A stretch of 64,000 bases of DNA from Tubulanus polymorphus (taxonomy: Eukaryota; Nemertea; Palaeonemertea; Tubulaniformes; Tubulanidae), in assembly GCF_964204645.1 (NCBI RefSeq), contig NC_134029.1:19982450-20046449 (forward strand). Reading direction: 5' to 3'. The notes below the pieces were generated by a model. The model saw only the letters and a program-made list of their open reading frames with translations. It was not told where the DNA came from and searched no databases. Positions 40,453 to 52,400 of the stretch are shown in pieces. The position numbers and the translations under genes are program-made. Numbering within the stretch: position 1 is the stretch's first letter; each line of letters begins with the position of its first letter.

Positions 40453-43400
40453 ATGAGACGGAACAGCGTTCGGTTGTTGAAATACGTTTGCGTCGTAGGA
40501 TTATTTCTGCTCGTGGCGCCTGCGGTGTTGAAGTACTACTCGATGAGCGGCGATGAATCGGCAGATTCGGAAAAAGCGCAACGATTCGAGCACGGATTAC
40601 GCAATAACGCTGGATTAGTTATGAATTTAGAGAACTCGCGCGAAACCGCAAAAAAACCGCCCGATGCCGAAGAGAGCAATCGCATACAAGTAAGTAGACC
40701 TCGATCCACAAGTCTTGTGAAAAAGTCTAAGCTCAAAACAGTTTAGTTTGAAATTCTTTTTCTCGTATAAACTGAAATTCATTTAGAGACAAAAAATACT
40801 AAGTACGCAGATCCAGCCTTCTGCTGTCAGCACTTGAGGGGTAATTGTGGATTTTTAGAAAATGTTTTCTTCATGAGGTGGAAAATTCGGAAATTTTCTA
40901 CAGAGGAAAATAGGGCCTGTTAGTCAATACAGATAAATGTGTCAAGGTGACAGGCTATACAGTACTCAACAAAGGGATGAACTTTTAATTGACAGCCTAA
41001 ATGATGAAATGAATTGAGCCTAACCAATAGCATCGAATAAACCAAATCATTCCAGTCGAACTTTTTTTTAATGAAATTGGCTCGTTAAGCTTAATTTTCC
41101 GTAAAATATATATTTTTAAATCCGAACTACGTAACTTTGAGAGATAGGCTATATATTCGATGGGTATTTTTTTTTCAGGTAACTGCACCCCCTGGAGCCA
41201 TCATCGGAAGTGATTCGAACCTGCCGCTGAAGAAAATAGATTGGCACGATTACGGGGCTATCAGTAACGAATTAAAAAGAAAAGGTAGGATCGTAGACTT
41301 AAATTTGCTTTTTATAAATCAGAGGCCAGGACATTGAAATATTCACCCAAGTGTTGAATTTACAATTCGAATCGGTATACAATCCTGTGATGAATATTGG
41401 AGTGCATTGAAGATTGTACGGCCTATAAATCTCTTTATTTAGTTATAACACTAGTATTACTGTTTAAAGGTAACCATTAGGATGACCATTGGTATATAGG
41501 CCCTTAATGTCGAAACTGAATAAATTGGCTCAAGCTCATTGTCAATGAGCTTGAGCCAATCTATTCAATCTGATCAATTTGATCAATAGTTATTTGAATA
41601 ATTAACTCACATCCAACTGCCGAAACAAGGCCCATAAAGTGTTATGGAAGTATTGATCTGTTATAAATACTGGTGAAAACATCTATTCTTGACGTTATAC
41701 CTATATCACACGTTATGGTCACAGCACCAGTTGTGGTCAAGGTATCTGCGTTCACACTAGGATTTCAGTACGGTACTAAGCGTTCACACTAGGAAATCAT
41801 TCGAGGCCTATTCGCGGCTTATTCAGTTCCGTACTGAAATACGCGGCTTATTAAGCGCGGAATGCGATTTCGCGCCGAAAACCCGATTTCAGTACGGAAC
41901 TGAGCTGGCCGCGTATTTTCCGTAGTGTGAACGCAGATTCGGCGCTTAGCTAGCCGCATATTTACATCCTCTTAGTACAATTCACTAAACGCTAATTACA
42001 CTCTCCTTTATTGGTAACTGGGTGACTACTACACTGGGCTTACTAAGTGCCGAATTGCCAACTCTACGTGTGAACTTAAATGGCTGTATAAGCGCTGTAT
42101 TTTGGTGAATTCGGCACCAGCGATGTATGGTACTTCGTAAGCGACCATCTAGTGTGAACACTGCTGTAAACAGGATAAAGAGCAATGGACCATCGTTGAA
42201 ATCAGCCTATGATTATATACACGTGTGTTCATTGCGTACCATTTGTACGTAATTGAGTTTAACTAGTTTTTCAACTGTGATGAATAATTGAAATTAGATG
42301 ACTTCTTTGTTTGTGCAGTGAAGTACTGAGATAGCTTGTAACGCAGCAGTGAAGTATTGTCATCTTCCAACAATGAGTATCGATTAGGTATAGAGTTTAC
42401 ACTTCTACAATCTGTATCAATAATTGATGGGTTTAGTCTCTGCAGAATTGCTTACACTGCCAATTAATAGTCCTTTATTATATGAATATAGGCTGCTATC
42501 GATATTTATGATAGTAATTGTTTTTTTTTTTTATAACGGTTTGACCGCGCCAGAAAAGCCACGTAGACTACATTACGTTAGTAATATCTTAGAAAAAATA
42601 GAAACTGGCCTTGGTCAGGTGGCAATGTAAATCCAAGTACCGAGATTGGAAAGCTGAAAAGATAGAATATGAAAATGTTAAAATTTATCAAAATGTTAAA
42701 AATCATCATGAAATCCGAATTTTCAGTTTTCCCACTAAACACATTTTCAACTTTTCTTCGGCTTTCTGCTTGTTGGACTTGGATTTATTATTCATTCACG
42801 ACACAGTGCGAATTTCAAGCTCTACCTCATCAGGTGGCAATGTATCATAGTGTACGTGTGAAAAATCCACTATTAGGCGATCAAGTGGCAGCAACTTTAT
42901 TCGTTCAAACATGATTGAAAATAGTATTTATCATTATTGCAAAATAAATAGTTGGCGCGTTCAAAGCTCTATAGGCCCCAGCCTGTACCCCGTCACATGG
43001 AAACGTTCATTAGCGGCCTATTGCTAATGAGAAAAAAACTGCGGTAACTAATGATTGATGAAATTACAGTAAAAGAAATAATACACTCCCCTGATGGGTA
43101 AATGATTAATCAATGCCGATTTAATGTCTGTCTACCCCGGCGTTACCGGACTCGGCGACTAATCAGCCATTAGCGACTGATAGTCATCGCTAATAAATGT
43201 ACATACGAGGCATTAGTGCTGAATTAAAGATCAGTGAGTATAATTACTCGGGTGTAGTCGATCGGCCGGAATGGAAAGTTATAGTAATAATAATATGTGC
43301 CTATATAGCGCTAAATCCAGCCAAGCTGCTCAGAGCGCTTTACATTTTTCGATATTATTACCCAGGCCAATTTTATACTCTAACATGTATCAATCATCTC

Positions 43401-46400
43401 TCCCTGGGGAGAAGTAACACCGAGCTGCTAACAAACGCTCGAGTCATCTATCGGGCCAGGTACCCATTTACTCCTGGGTGGAGAGAGGCAATGAGGATAA
43501 GTGCCTTGCCGGAGGACACTACGGCGATGTACGGGGTTCGAACCCACGAACTGGCTTCCCAGAGTCGAACGCTCTAACCGCTCGGCCACACCGCTCCACA
43601 GTTTCGATAATGTAGAACTCGAGGGAAAACCGCAGAAATGATAGAAATAAGTTTTTACGCCTCGTCGACCACTCGTGTCGTTTTCGTAGATAACGAGCCA
43701 ATCCGGAGACAACTGCTGTACGCGAAGCCAGCGTTAAGGATAGCCGGGCTTATCGAGCAATTTATCCGACGACAAATTGATGGATAGTTTATTTTGATGT
43801 ATCGGCGTGTACGTCCGCGGATTCGACCCGGGGCTTGTGTCTCGTAACGAAAAATCGCGGTACAGCCGTTTTCATGACGCGTATGCTCGAAAGAACGCGT
43901 TTGATGACCGCAGTATAGGAATATTAGCGTTCAAAATTCTGTGTCCTGCGAAAAAATTCATTCTTTTTTTGTGTCCACTCAATTTTACCGTCGAATAAGA
44001 ATTTAGAAACGTAATTGGTTCTTGGGCTTCTTCTGTGAGACCCTTATTCTAGTACCGTTTGTCTGTCTCTGTATGTCTGTTATCGGCTACTTAGCTTTGT
44101 TAATAGTGGGTCGATCTTGGTGAAACTTGGGAACAATGTTAGCACGGGAGTCTAGTTGTGCAGTGCATGGAATCGGCCAGTGCGCCACCTAGTGGCGTGA
44201 CTAGGCACTAAAATGCCTGTTTTTCATCGACATGACCTTGAAGATGACCTCATTACTGAGGAACGGGGTCGAAAATTCACAAAGTTGCCGGTTAACAAAA
44301 TTAAACTATGGGTCCTAGATAGGACATATCCAAAATGCAGTGGGAACTAACGCATGGTAATTTCGGAGTTCGAACCTAAGCCCGACAACCGTTGTCAACT
44401 GAGGCTTGTTATATAAGAATTTGTCGCAGGTTGAGGTGGAACATTCCTTAAAATTCTTCAACTCTGTCAGCTCCTGTTCAATCCTGTTTATCGCGTCGAA
44501 TCTTTCGATGTATTCCGCAAATACCGTGAAACCGATACCGGCGGAAATGAGACTAGAGATGACTAGATGACTAGGGCTATCGAACAAAAATGTTCCCTGG
44601 ACCGAGTTCAATGCACAGCAGTTGTGGATCCAGATTTGAACTGATTTTGACATTTTTGAAACTTCGTCCCACGTTTTTGAGCTCGATTCGAATGAACCAA
44701 TTTGAACTATAGCCGCGATCACACAGAGACAGTTTGGCCCGCGGTAAATTGGCCGGTATCAGGCCTGAGTCAAATTTGGCCCATGTCTTATCAGAGAGCG
44801 TTCACACGTAAACCACTCGCTCTCGATACTAAACAAAGTGAGTCACTTCCGGAACCTGTTGCAATTCAAACGCAATAATTTGACCCATGCTAAAATTTGA
44901 CACAGGCCTGGTCCGACCTTTATGGTTAGGCCAATAGGACACTGACCCGTTTTGCACCCTTGTGAATAGTTGCTTTGGGCCTAATTAATTTAGCCCGGGC
45001 CGAAAATGCTCGTGTGACCACGGCTTACAAAGTCATGTCAGGCGTATGTGGAATATATTTGTCGGAACACTCTTCATTTCACCAGCTCGAAATATCGGAT
45101 ATAACGTAAACCTGGTGATATTGAACGTGAAATTGCCATCAATTACTGCGACAATTAATCCAGTAATATACGATATTAATCGACAATTTCTGATTATCAA
45201 GTTATTCACCAGAGCTCAGTACTACAGTATCCCGCGGGGAAATTTCAAAACATCATTTCCGCAATTTCTTGTTCTGTACTGTAATGGCTGCTGTGAATTC
45301 GTTTCTGTAGAAAAGCTGATTTAAGATGGATGAAAGACTGTCTACACGAAACAGAACCGAAATTTCCTTTTATTACCTACTTAGATTTCGACCGAAATGC
45401 ATTTAAGAGAAACGAGAATCGTGGTTTCAGTAGCAATGTTTCCAAACATGTTCCTTTCTGTGTTTCCGAGCGCTGTGCGTATTGAGCTTAACCCGTTTAG
45501 CACTCAGGGTCCAGTTCCACAGTTCTGAGTTAAGATTTGGCCCTGGGTTAAAACTAACTTTAACTCAGAGTTAACTCTAACTCATGACTGTGGAACTGGG
45601 TCCAGGAATTTCACTATGTAGTGTCGATTACTCCTCAGAAAATTCAAGGGAAATTTCAAATTTATCATGATACAGAATAGCTCATTCCTAGTTGATTTTC
45701 ATATACTACAAATTCGTGTTATCTCGTAGTAAATAGTCAAGGCTTTCGTATGATATGAGATTTGATGAGGTGGGCCACCAAAATTGTGTCGTTTTGGCCC
45801 GTTTGAAGTGAGCGCTCAGTTGTGTCGTGTTCTTACTCCAAATAGCCGAAAATTTCAAATAGGAAGATGTTGATTTCTGTACGGTATTCAGAAGATTTGG
45901 GTGTCTAGTTTATCATAAGCTATTGGGTTCGAATACCGCTATAACCGTTTTTGTGCAGCATACGAAAAAAGTGTCGGGGCGGATTCGATAGGTAGGGCAG
46001 TAAGGGCGGCGTGAGGAGTTATAGGCAGGGTGGATACGGGCAACTTGAGTGCTAATGGGTTAACTATTTACACACGTATTACTCTGCTTAAATTAGTGCA
46101 TTAGTGCATGCAGAAGACACCGTGATACATTCCCATCGACTCGACACTTCAAAAGTGTTTAATCATCTTTGCAGGTCCCGGTGAACAGGGTATGGGCGTG
46201 CATTTGGACGCGTCGGATAACGACAAGAAGAACGAGCTTTACAAAGTGAACGGATTCAACGCACTCGCCAGCGATAAAATCTCATTAAACCGAGCGTTAA
46301 GAGATATCCGAAATCCGGCGTAAGTATATGAATCGTTTCTTGATTTTTCGCTCAGTCGATTTATAGCAGGGCCCCAAATACGAATCCTTGATTCTTTAAA

Positions 46401-49400
46401 AATTCCTTCTAAATGGAAAATGTGTTCGAAGATGCTTCAAACTGCTTCGATTCGAGCAAAATGTCAGAAACTCCTTCAATTTTGAAAAATAGGAAATTAG
46501 ATGAGAATTGTACATTAGACTAAATCAGTACAAATTGGAACCAGGATCTTTTTTTTACCTAAATAAGCGGTTACCGAATTAGAAACCGAGTGTTGTAGCG
46601 TCAAGGATAGAAATTTTGCTTTAACAAAACCACAGAATTATTGATTTACTCAGATAAACAGTACCGATTTAGGAGGAGTCTACAGTGATTGGGATAAATG
46701 TGATGTTGATACGTCCTTGAAATATGAGCTTTTTTCCTCTCTGTCGGTGTCAGAGACTGACTATCAAAGTTATCCCTAGGGGTAAATCCTCAATCTGGGT
46801 GACAACTACCATAGTAACAAAGAGAAACCACAATTTTCAAAATATTCCCAGGGACTATTTTTCTTCCACATCTATGAAACCCCAGGCGCTTATGATTCCA
46901 TGAATGTCTGATCTATCGAGACTTTGTTTTAGTATTTCCCGAATGGTTTTTCGGCGCCGATTCAAACGATAACCGTAATTTAGCTCGGCAGTTTTTTCTA
47001 GCAGTTGCCGGTAAAATGAAACTGCGTGTTGCTCGCGGAACTGTGATGTTCACCAGCAGCTATTAATTTCAAAACGCGAATTCTAGATAATAGTTGACGT
47101 AAACAGGCAGTTTCCTGATCAATGACAGTTTAAAATCATGTTTTCATCACCTGCTAGCTTCATTGACTTCACGCAATTAAACGCTCAACGGATCAGTTAG
47201 TAACTTAGCGGTGTAAGAAATGTAGGATTGATTGAATAGAAATAAATATCTTGTGAGAAAAATTTGATTATATCTAGCAGGGTCCCTACGATTCCTTGAG
47301 CCCTAGACTCCTAAACCAAAAATGTTTTTCAAAGTCATTGAATATCCTTGAAAACTCCTTGAATCCTAGGTTTTAGGCCTTGTTATTATACACACAGATT
47401 CTACCAAATTAAAGGTTTACCGAGATAAACAGTACCAATTTAGGAGGAGTCTACAGTGATTGGTATATGAAAGTGATGCTGGTGCGTATTAGAAATTAGA
47501 AATTTCTATCGAAAATATCAGAAACATTTTCTGCGAATTTTTCTGTGGCGATAACGCTTAGCAGCTCGGGCAGGTGTTCGTCGCATGTCTGGGGTGTCTG
47601 TTATTGTTAGGTAGCTGGTGACGAAGGGTTAACGCAAGATCGATCGAATTCACTTTATCCTAACCGATTGTTTTATATCATGTTTCTCTCATTCTCTCCG
47701 TCAGTCGTCATCGTTCGGTCAATAGGATTAATTCGATTTCACTCAATAGAACCTCGTCCTCCGACTGCTTGCAACCCCCGATTGCTTTACTGCGTGCAAA
47801 TAACAACATAGCAAATAGACACAGTGGTTACTGTTTGTGTGGCTACCGATTGATTTCGAGGTAGACCTTCTACTCGAGTAGACAGGTTGTACGTTCTACA
47901 AACAGTTCACAGTATCAGCCAACAAATTTTTAACTTGTCTAACGCAGTTCATTGCTGTTTGACATCGAGTTCTATTTACCATTGGCCGAAGATTTTCAAG
48001 AAGCTCACATTAATTCTCCTCGAGTAGGCTATACATTTCTTGTTTTTTGGGTGATGTCAGTGCTGCTGGGGATTATTTGAAAATTTTGAAAAATTCAACC
48101 CAACTGCATACGGGTATGCCTCTATAGTGTGCGTACATTGCAGTGCAGTGTATAGTTAGTTACTTAATTTACTACGTTTGACAAATGCTGCCATCTTTCG
48201 ATATAGAAAAAAACCAACAACCTCAATATTTCATGCTGCGATGTATTGGCAAAGTCCATCAACGATTTATACACCGCATTGCGACAGAACTAGGCGCCAA
48301 AACTTGTTGTTTTTCAGTGACATGACTTTTAACACCGATTTATACACCGCACTGTAGTGTAGACGCACTGAAATGAATTAATGAAAGCAATAGATTCATT
48401 GCTGTCAGACTGTTTATATATATCGCGATGCGTGCGTCCGCGGTTAAGTAATGGTTGATTTGTTCTTATTACCGTCACCGGTTGTGTCATCTCTTCATCA
48501 TCGATTACGACGAGAAGCGCTGATTTACGACCGGTTTATCTAATTAATTTCGCCGGCACCGGTATACCGCCGTCACGCAACCAGTAAATCGTCGTCGTCG
48601 TCGACGAAGATGTTTCTCTATACTCGGATAGAGTAGATCGCGATTTCAATTCGCGAAGCCGTGTAGTTAATGAAGAGCGGTTGAAACTGGATTTTAGCTG
48701 TCAGTTTACCGTTTTGGATCCGCCTTTTCGTCAGACGCGTGTACTAATTGTAAATAGTTGAGAGTACTTCGAGACTCGGTAAATATCAAAACTCCTTCAA
48801 AACGGAAACTGCTTCTAAAGATGCTGAAATATCTTTAATTTGAGCTAAGTGCCCAAAACCTTCTTTAACCCTTTCAGTGCTGACTTATTAATACCCTATA
48901 GTGCTGGAGATAATTTGAAAATGTTTGAATAATTCCACCCTATAGTGTGTTGAATAACAGGAATACCACTATAGTGCGTCACTGTGGTGTATCGTTAGTT
49001 ACTGATTCACTACGGTTGACCGCAGTGCAGTGTACTAGATCACCGATTCATACACCGCACTGTGGTGTAGACGCACTGAAAGGGTTTAATGTTAACAATC
49101 CTTCAATTTTGAGAAATAATCAATTAGAAATCGTTTTCTTCTTACTCCTTAAGCCAGTTAAGAAACTAGGTTAAGGTAGTATAAAAGATAAAAATGATCT
49201 TGAATAAAACCACTAAATTAATGATTTACCGAGATAAACACTACCGATTCAGGAGGGGTCTACTATTGTAATTTGGGATATGAAAGTGATGCAGACGCTT
49301 CCTCATATATTTGAAATTTTCTCCTTCGTAAGGGCTTGAAAACTCCTTATATCCAAGAATGACTGATGTGTAAGAACCCTATACAGAGTAGTTATCCATT

Positions 49401-52400
49401 TGTCTCGTCTCCAGAAATGATATACACAAACCTATTATGAAAATATAGCGTAATTCATAGTGGCAACATAAAAACTGGAGATTAGATAACAACAACAAGT
49501 ATACATCTTCATATGGACGAAGTTGTGAATTCCGGCTCAATCGGGCAACCGCCCGCAGGATTGATAGATGTATGAAACGAAATAGAATAATAATGTTCGA
49601 CGACGACGGATATCGGATATCTCGTTCTCGTTCGATTCGACATCAGTGTGGGAAATGTAACAGATGATATACACACAAGTCAATCAATATACAAATCATG
49701 GTGACATGTCAAAACCACGCATGTGGCGACACACCGCCGATTATAGGCCTATTGGCGGTTCGTTGTGCGTGAATGAAAATCTATTCGAAAATCTCCTCGT
49801 AGATTCCGAGTTATCTACATTCTATGTTTGCCTTAGATTAGATAAGAAATCTGTAAGGGAAAATCTACTGTTTTTAAAGCTCTACTGACAGAAATCTATT
49901 AGAAAAAAATCGACGAGATCAAATCTTTCGTATATGCGTATGAATAACTGCCTGATTTTCATTTTCATATGTGCATTTCTAAGTTTTCCACCTGTATGTA
50001 TTGGGGCACCAGTCCTGGGTCCAGTTCCGAAGTTCCGAGTTAAGATTTAATTCTGAGTTAACTCATTGAAAATGAACTAACTTTGTCTTTAACTCTAACT
50101 CACAAATGTGGAACTGGGCCCTGAGGTAGCAAGGGGTTTGGTAGGGGAGTATTTGACTTGAGATATAAGCTGCGATCACACGGGAGACGATTTGGCCCGG
50201 ATCGGACCCGGGTCAAATTTGATGATGCCGTAACAAAATGAGTTGGGTCACTTCGGAGACCTGTAGCAATTCACACATGATAATAAGTCGACAGTGCCAA
50301 AATCTAGTCCGACATTTCTTGACTTATGAAGCAAGCACCAGCTCATAATTGGCACCCGTGTGATGAACGTTTTTTCTGGCCCTAATATGGCACGGGCTAA
50401 AAACGCTCATGGGATGGCAGCCATTATTAATTGAATTAACCTCCTAATTTTATTAGGAATGAAACCCTCAATGATTTCTGTGCCAATCCCGAAGGTGGTT
50501 TAATTTAATCGCGATGATTTGTGTTTCAGATGTCGAACGCAGAAATACTGGTCGAAACTGCCGAACGCGAGTATCGTCATACCGTTTCACAACGAGCACT
50601 GGTCAACGCTGTTGAGAACGGTCGTCAGTTGTCGCACGAGGGCTCCACGTCACCTTCTGCACGAGATCATTCTCGTCGACGATTTCAGCACTAAAGGTAA
50701 CGTTTACTAGTAACAGATGTCGTGTATCGAAGACCTGTCGATATCAACGACGATATGAATTATCCTTTGATGCGCGAGTACCGGTTAAAACTCGCGGAAA
50801 CCGAATGAAGTATTGCCACGTTTTGCTCCGGCGGGGGGCTGGAGTTATTGGTTTATCGCGAATTTCTACGAGACAGCTGCGTAAATATTTAATCCGAACG
50901 CTTTGTTGCGTCTGATGTTTTTCATTTCCCGTTTGCACTGAGGACTTCGTCGAGTAAATGGATATAGCTTCCTGTTTCGCCAGTGTAAATTTAGAATATT
51001 TTACGCGCAAACAACTTTTATCCGATTCCTTTTTTTGCTGATGCTTGCTCTATCATAGGTTTTTTGCTCGATTGGAGTTAGAAAATTCGGTCCGTGTCTT
51101 ACTATAGAATACGTGTTCATACCACTCACCCATTCACTTGATACTAAATAATTTGTCACCAAAATGAGTGGAGTCACTTTCAGAATGGGTAAGCATTCAC
51201 AGGCAATGATTTGACCAGTGCTAAAATTTAGCTCGGGCCTGGTCCGACGTTTTATAGTCCGGTCATATTTGGCCCGGGTTAAACAGGCATTGGCCCATTT
51301 GGCACCCGTGTAAATAGGCCAAAAAACCCCTGGGCCATAAATGTTTGTGCGATCGTGGCTATAGTATATAGCGAAAGAAGTTAGTTTCTGTTGCTGATTC
51401 AAATAACCCTTCAAATGTCCTTGGTATGGAGCGAAGAGAAAGAAATCTACGCTCGCATTACAGTTTCGTTATTACGTGTGCAACAATCATCCCTCCCTCC
51501 CTCCCTACGTCCCCGAAGTCATCCATTTTCTCCGCGCGCGACGAAACGAATATCGTAGTCGTCGCTCGCGAAGATCCCTAGATAATCGGATGATCGGAGA
51601 GGTTTTTATAACCACGGTAGTTTTATGATAGTTGACACCTAGCTGATGGCGTTTAATGCTCTATCACGCCTAGCGACTAACGACTAGTGAATGTAGCACC
51701 TGTTCGGATATTCATGGCCACTTTCTCGATTTCCATCTCTCTCGCTCTCTGCCGGTCTCTCGCTCGGCACCGCGGCTGGTCACGCGACCGTAATCGGTAT
51801 CAAATTGCGACGGCGCTTTTTCGCAGCGACGAACGTCTCGGCGGAAATTAAGGATAATTTGTCGGCGAAGATATTCGACATTGGTCACGCATCGGTCAAG
51901 TTTCACCCTATATTCTTTTTACGCCTCAGATCAATAAAGAGAGAGAGAGAGGGAGAGGAGGGGAGGGGAAGGAGGGAGGGAAGGGAGGGAGAGAGAGAGC
52001 TTTCTGTATATCGGGTTCCCGTTATAGTTCTCTGATCGCGATCGACAGATGCTTTCTTTTTTTGGTGCGAATTGATTTCTTTATTGCGTGTAAAAGTGAA
52101 TCAGACTCAGAAAAAATGTTGTTCAGCTCTTGTAGTTAGTGGCTGCGCCTTACTCTCAACTCGGCTCAACACGCACGCGTATCGTTTTAACCCTCAGTTC
52201 GACTTCAAATAGTAAGGATGAGCTAATTTCCCATGTTTTAACTAACGTTGAGTACTGTCTAATTGGATCCTGGACATCTTTAAAGCCTAGCGCGCGCTGC
52301 AAGATATAAACTCCAAACATGAAACAGAAATGCTTTTCTGGCTTGTTTTGCGACTGTGTGTCTTGCTTCGAAACGTGAAACACTGGTTTTATGTCTCGAG

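Larger units (their letters stand above)
41285..46174 (+). other. Intron 2 of the GALNT10-like gene
   Basis: A 4.9-kb intron dense with repeats: a perfect hairpin (41524-41560), a CTGCGTTCACACTAG inverted-repeat element (41744-41938), a tRNA-derived SINE (43278-43600), a 'CGCCACCTAGTG' repeat (44040-44395), a GGCCC-rich MITE (44708-45027) and a TTAA-flanked element with a nested foldback (45492-46059). No exon was recognised within it. Confidence 0.7.
46320..50529 (+). other. Intron 3 of the GALNT10-like gene
   Basis: A 4.2-kb intron with three relatives of one GGGTCC-ended repeat (46367-46760, 47277-47490, 48760-49386), two piggyBac-like MITEs (48054-48381, 48864-49089), a CpG-rich unique patch (about 48420-48760), a foldback (50016-50122) and a GGCCC-rich MITE (50163-50427). 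Confidence 0.7.

Noticed and set aside
43527-43600. Possible tRNA gene on the minus strand
   Set aside because: A and B boxes are present, but the acceptor stem does not close and the sequence continues into a SINE body and tail.
44315-44722. 135-codon minus-strand open frame
   Set aside because: It overlaps a dispersed repeat and the start of a GGCCC-rich MITE and shows no recognisable motif.
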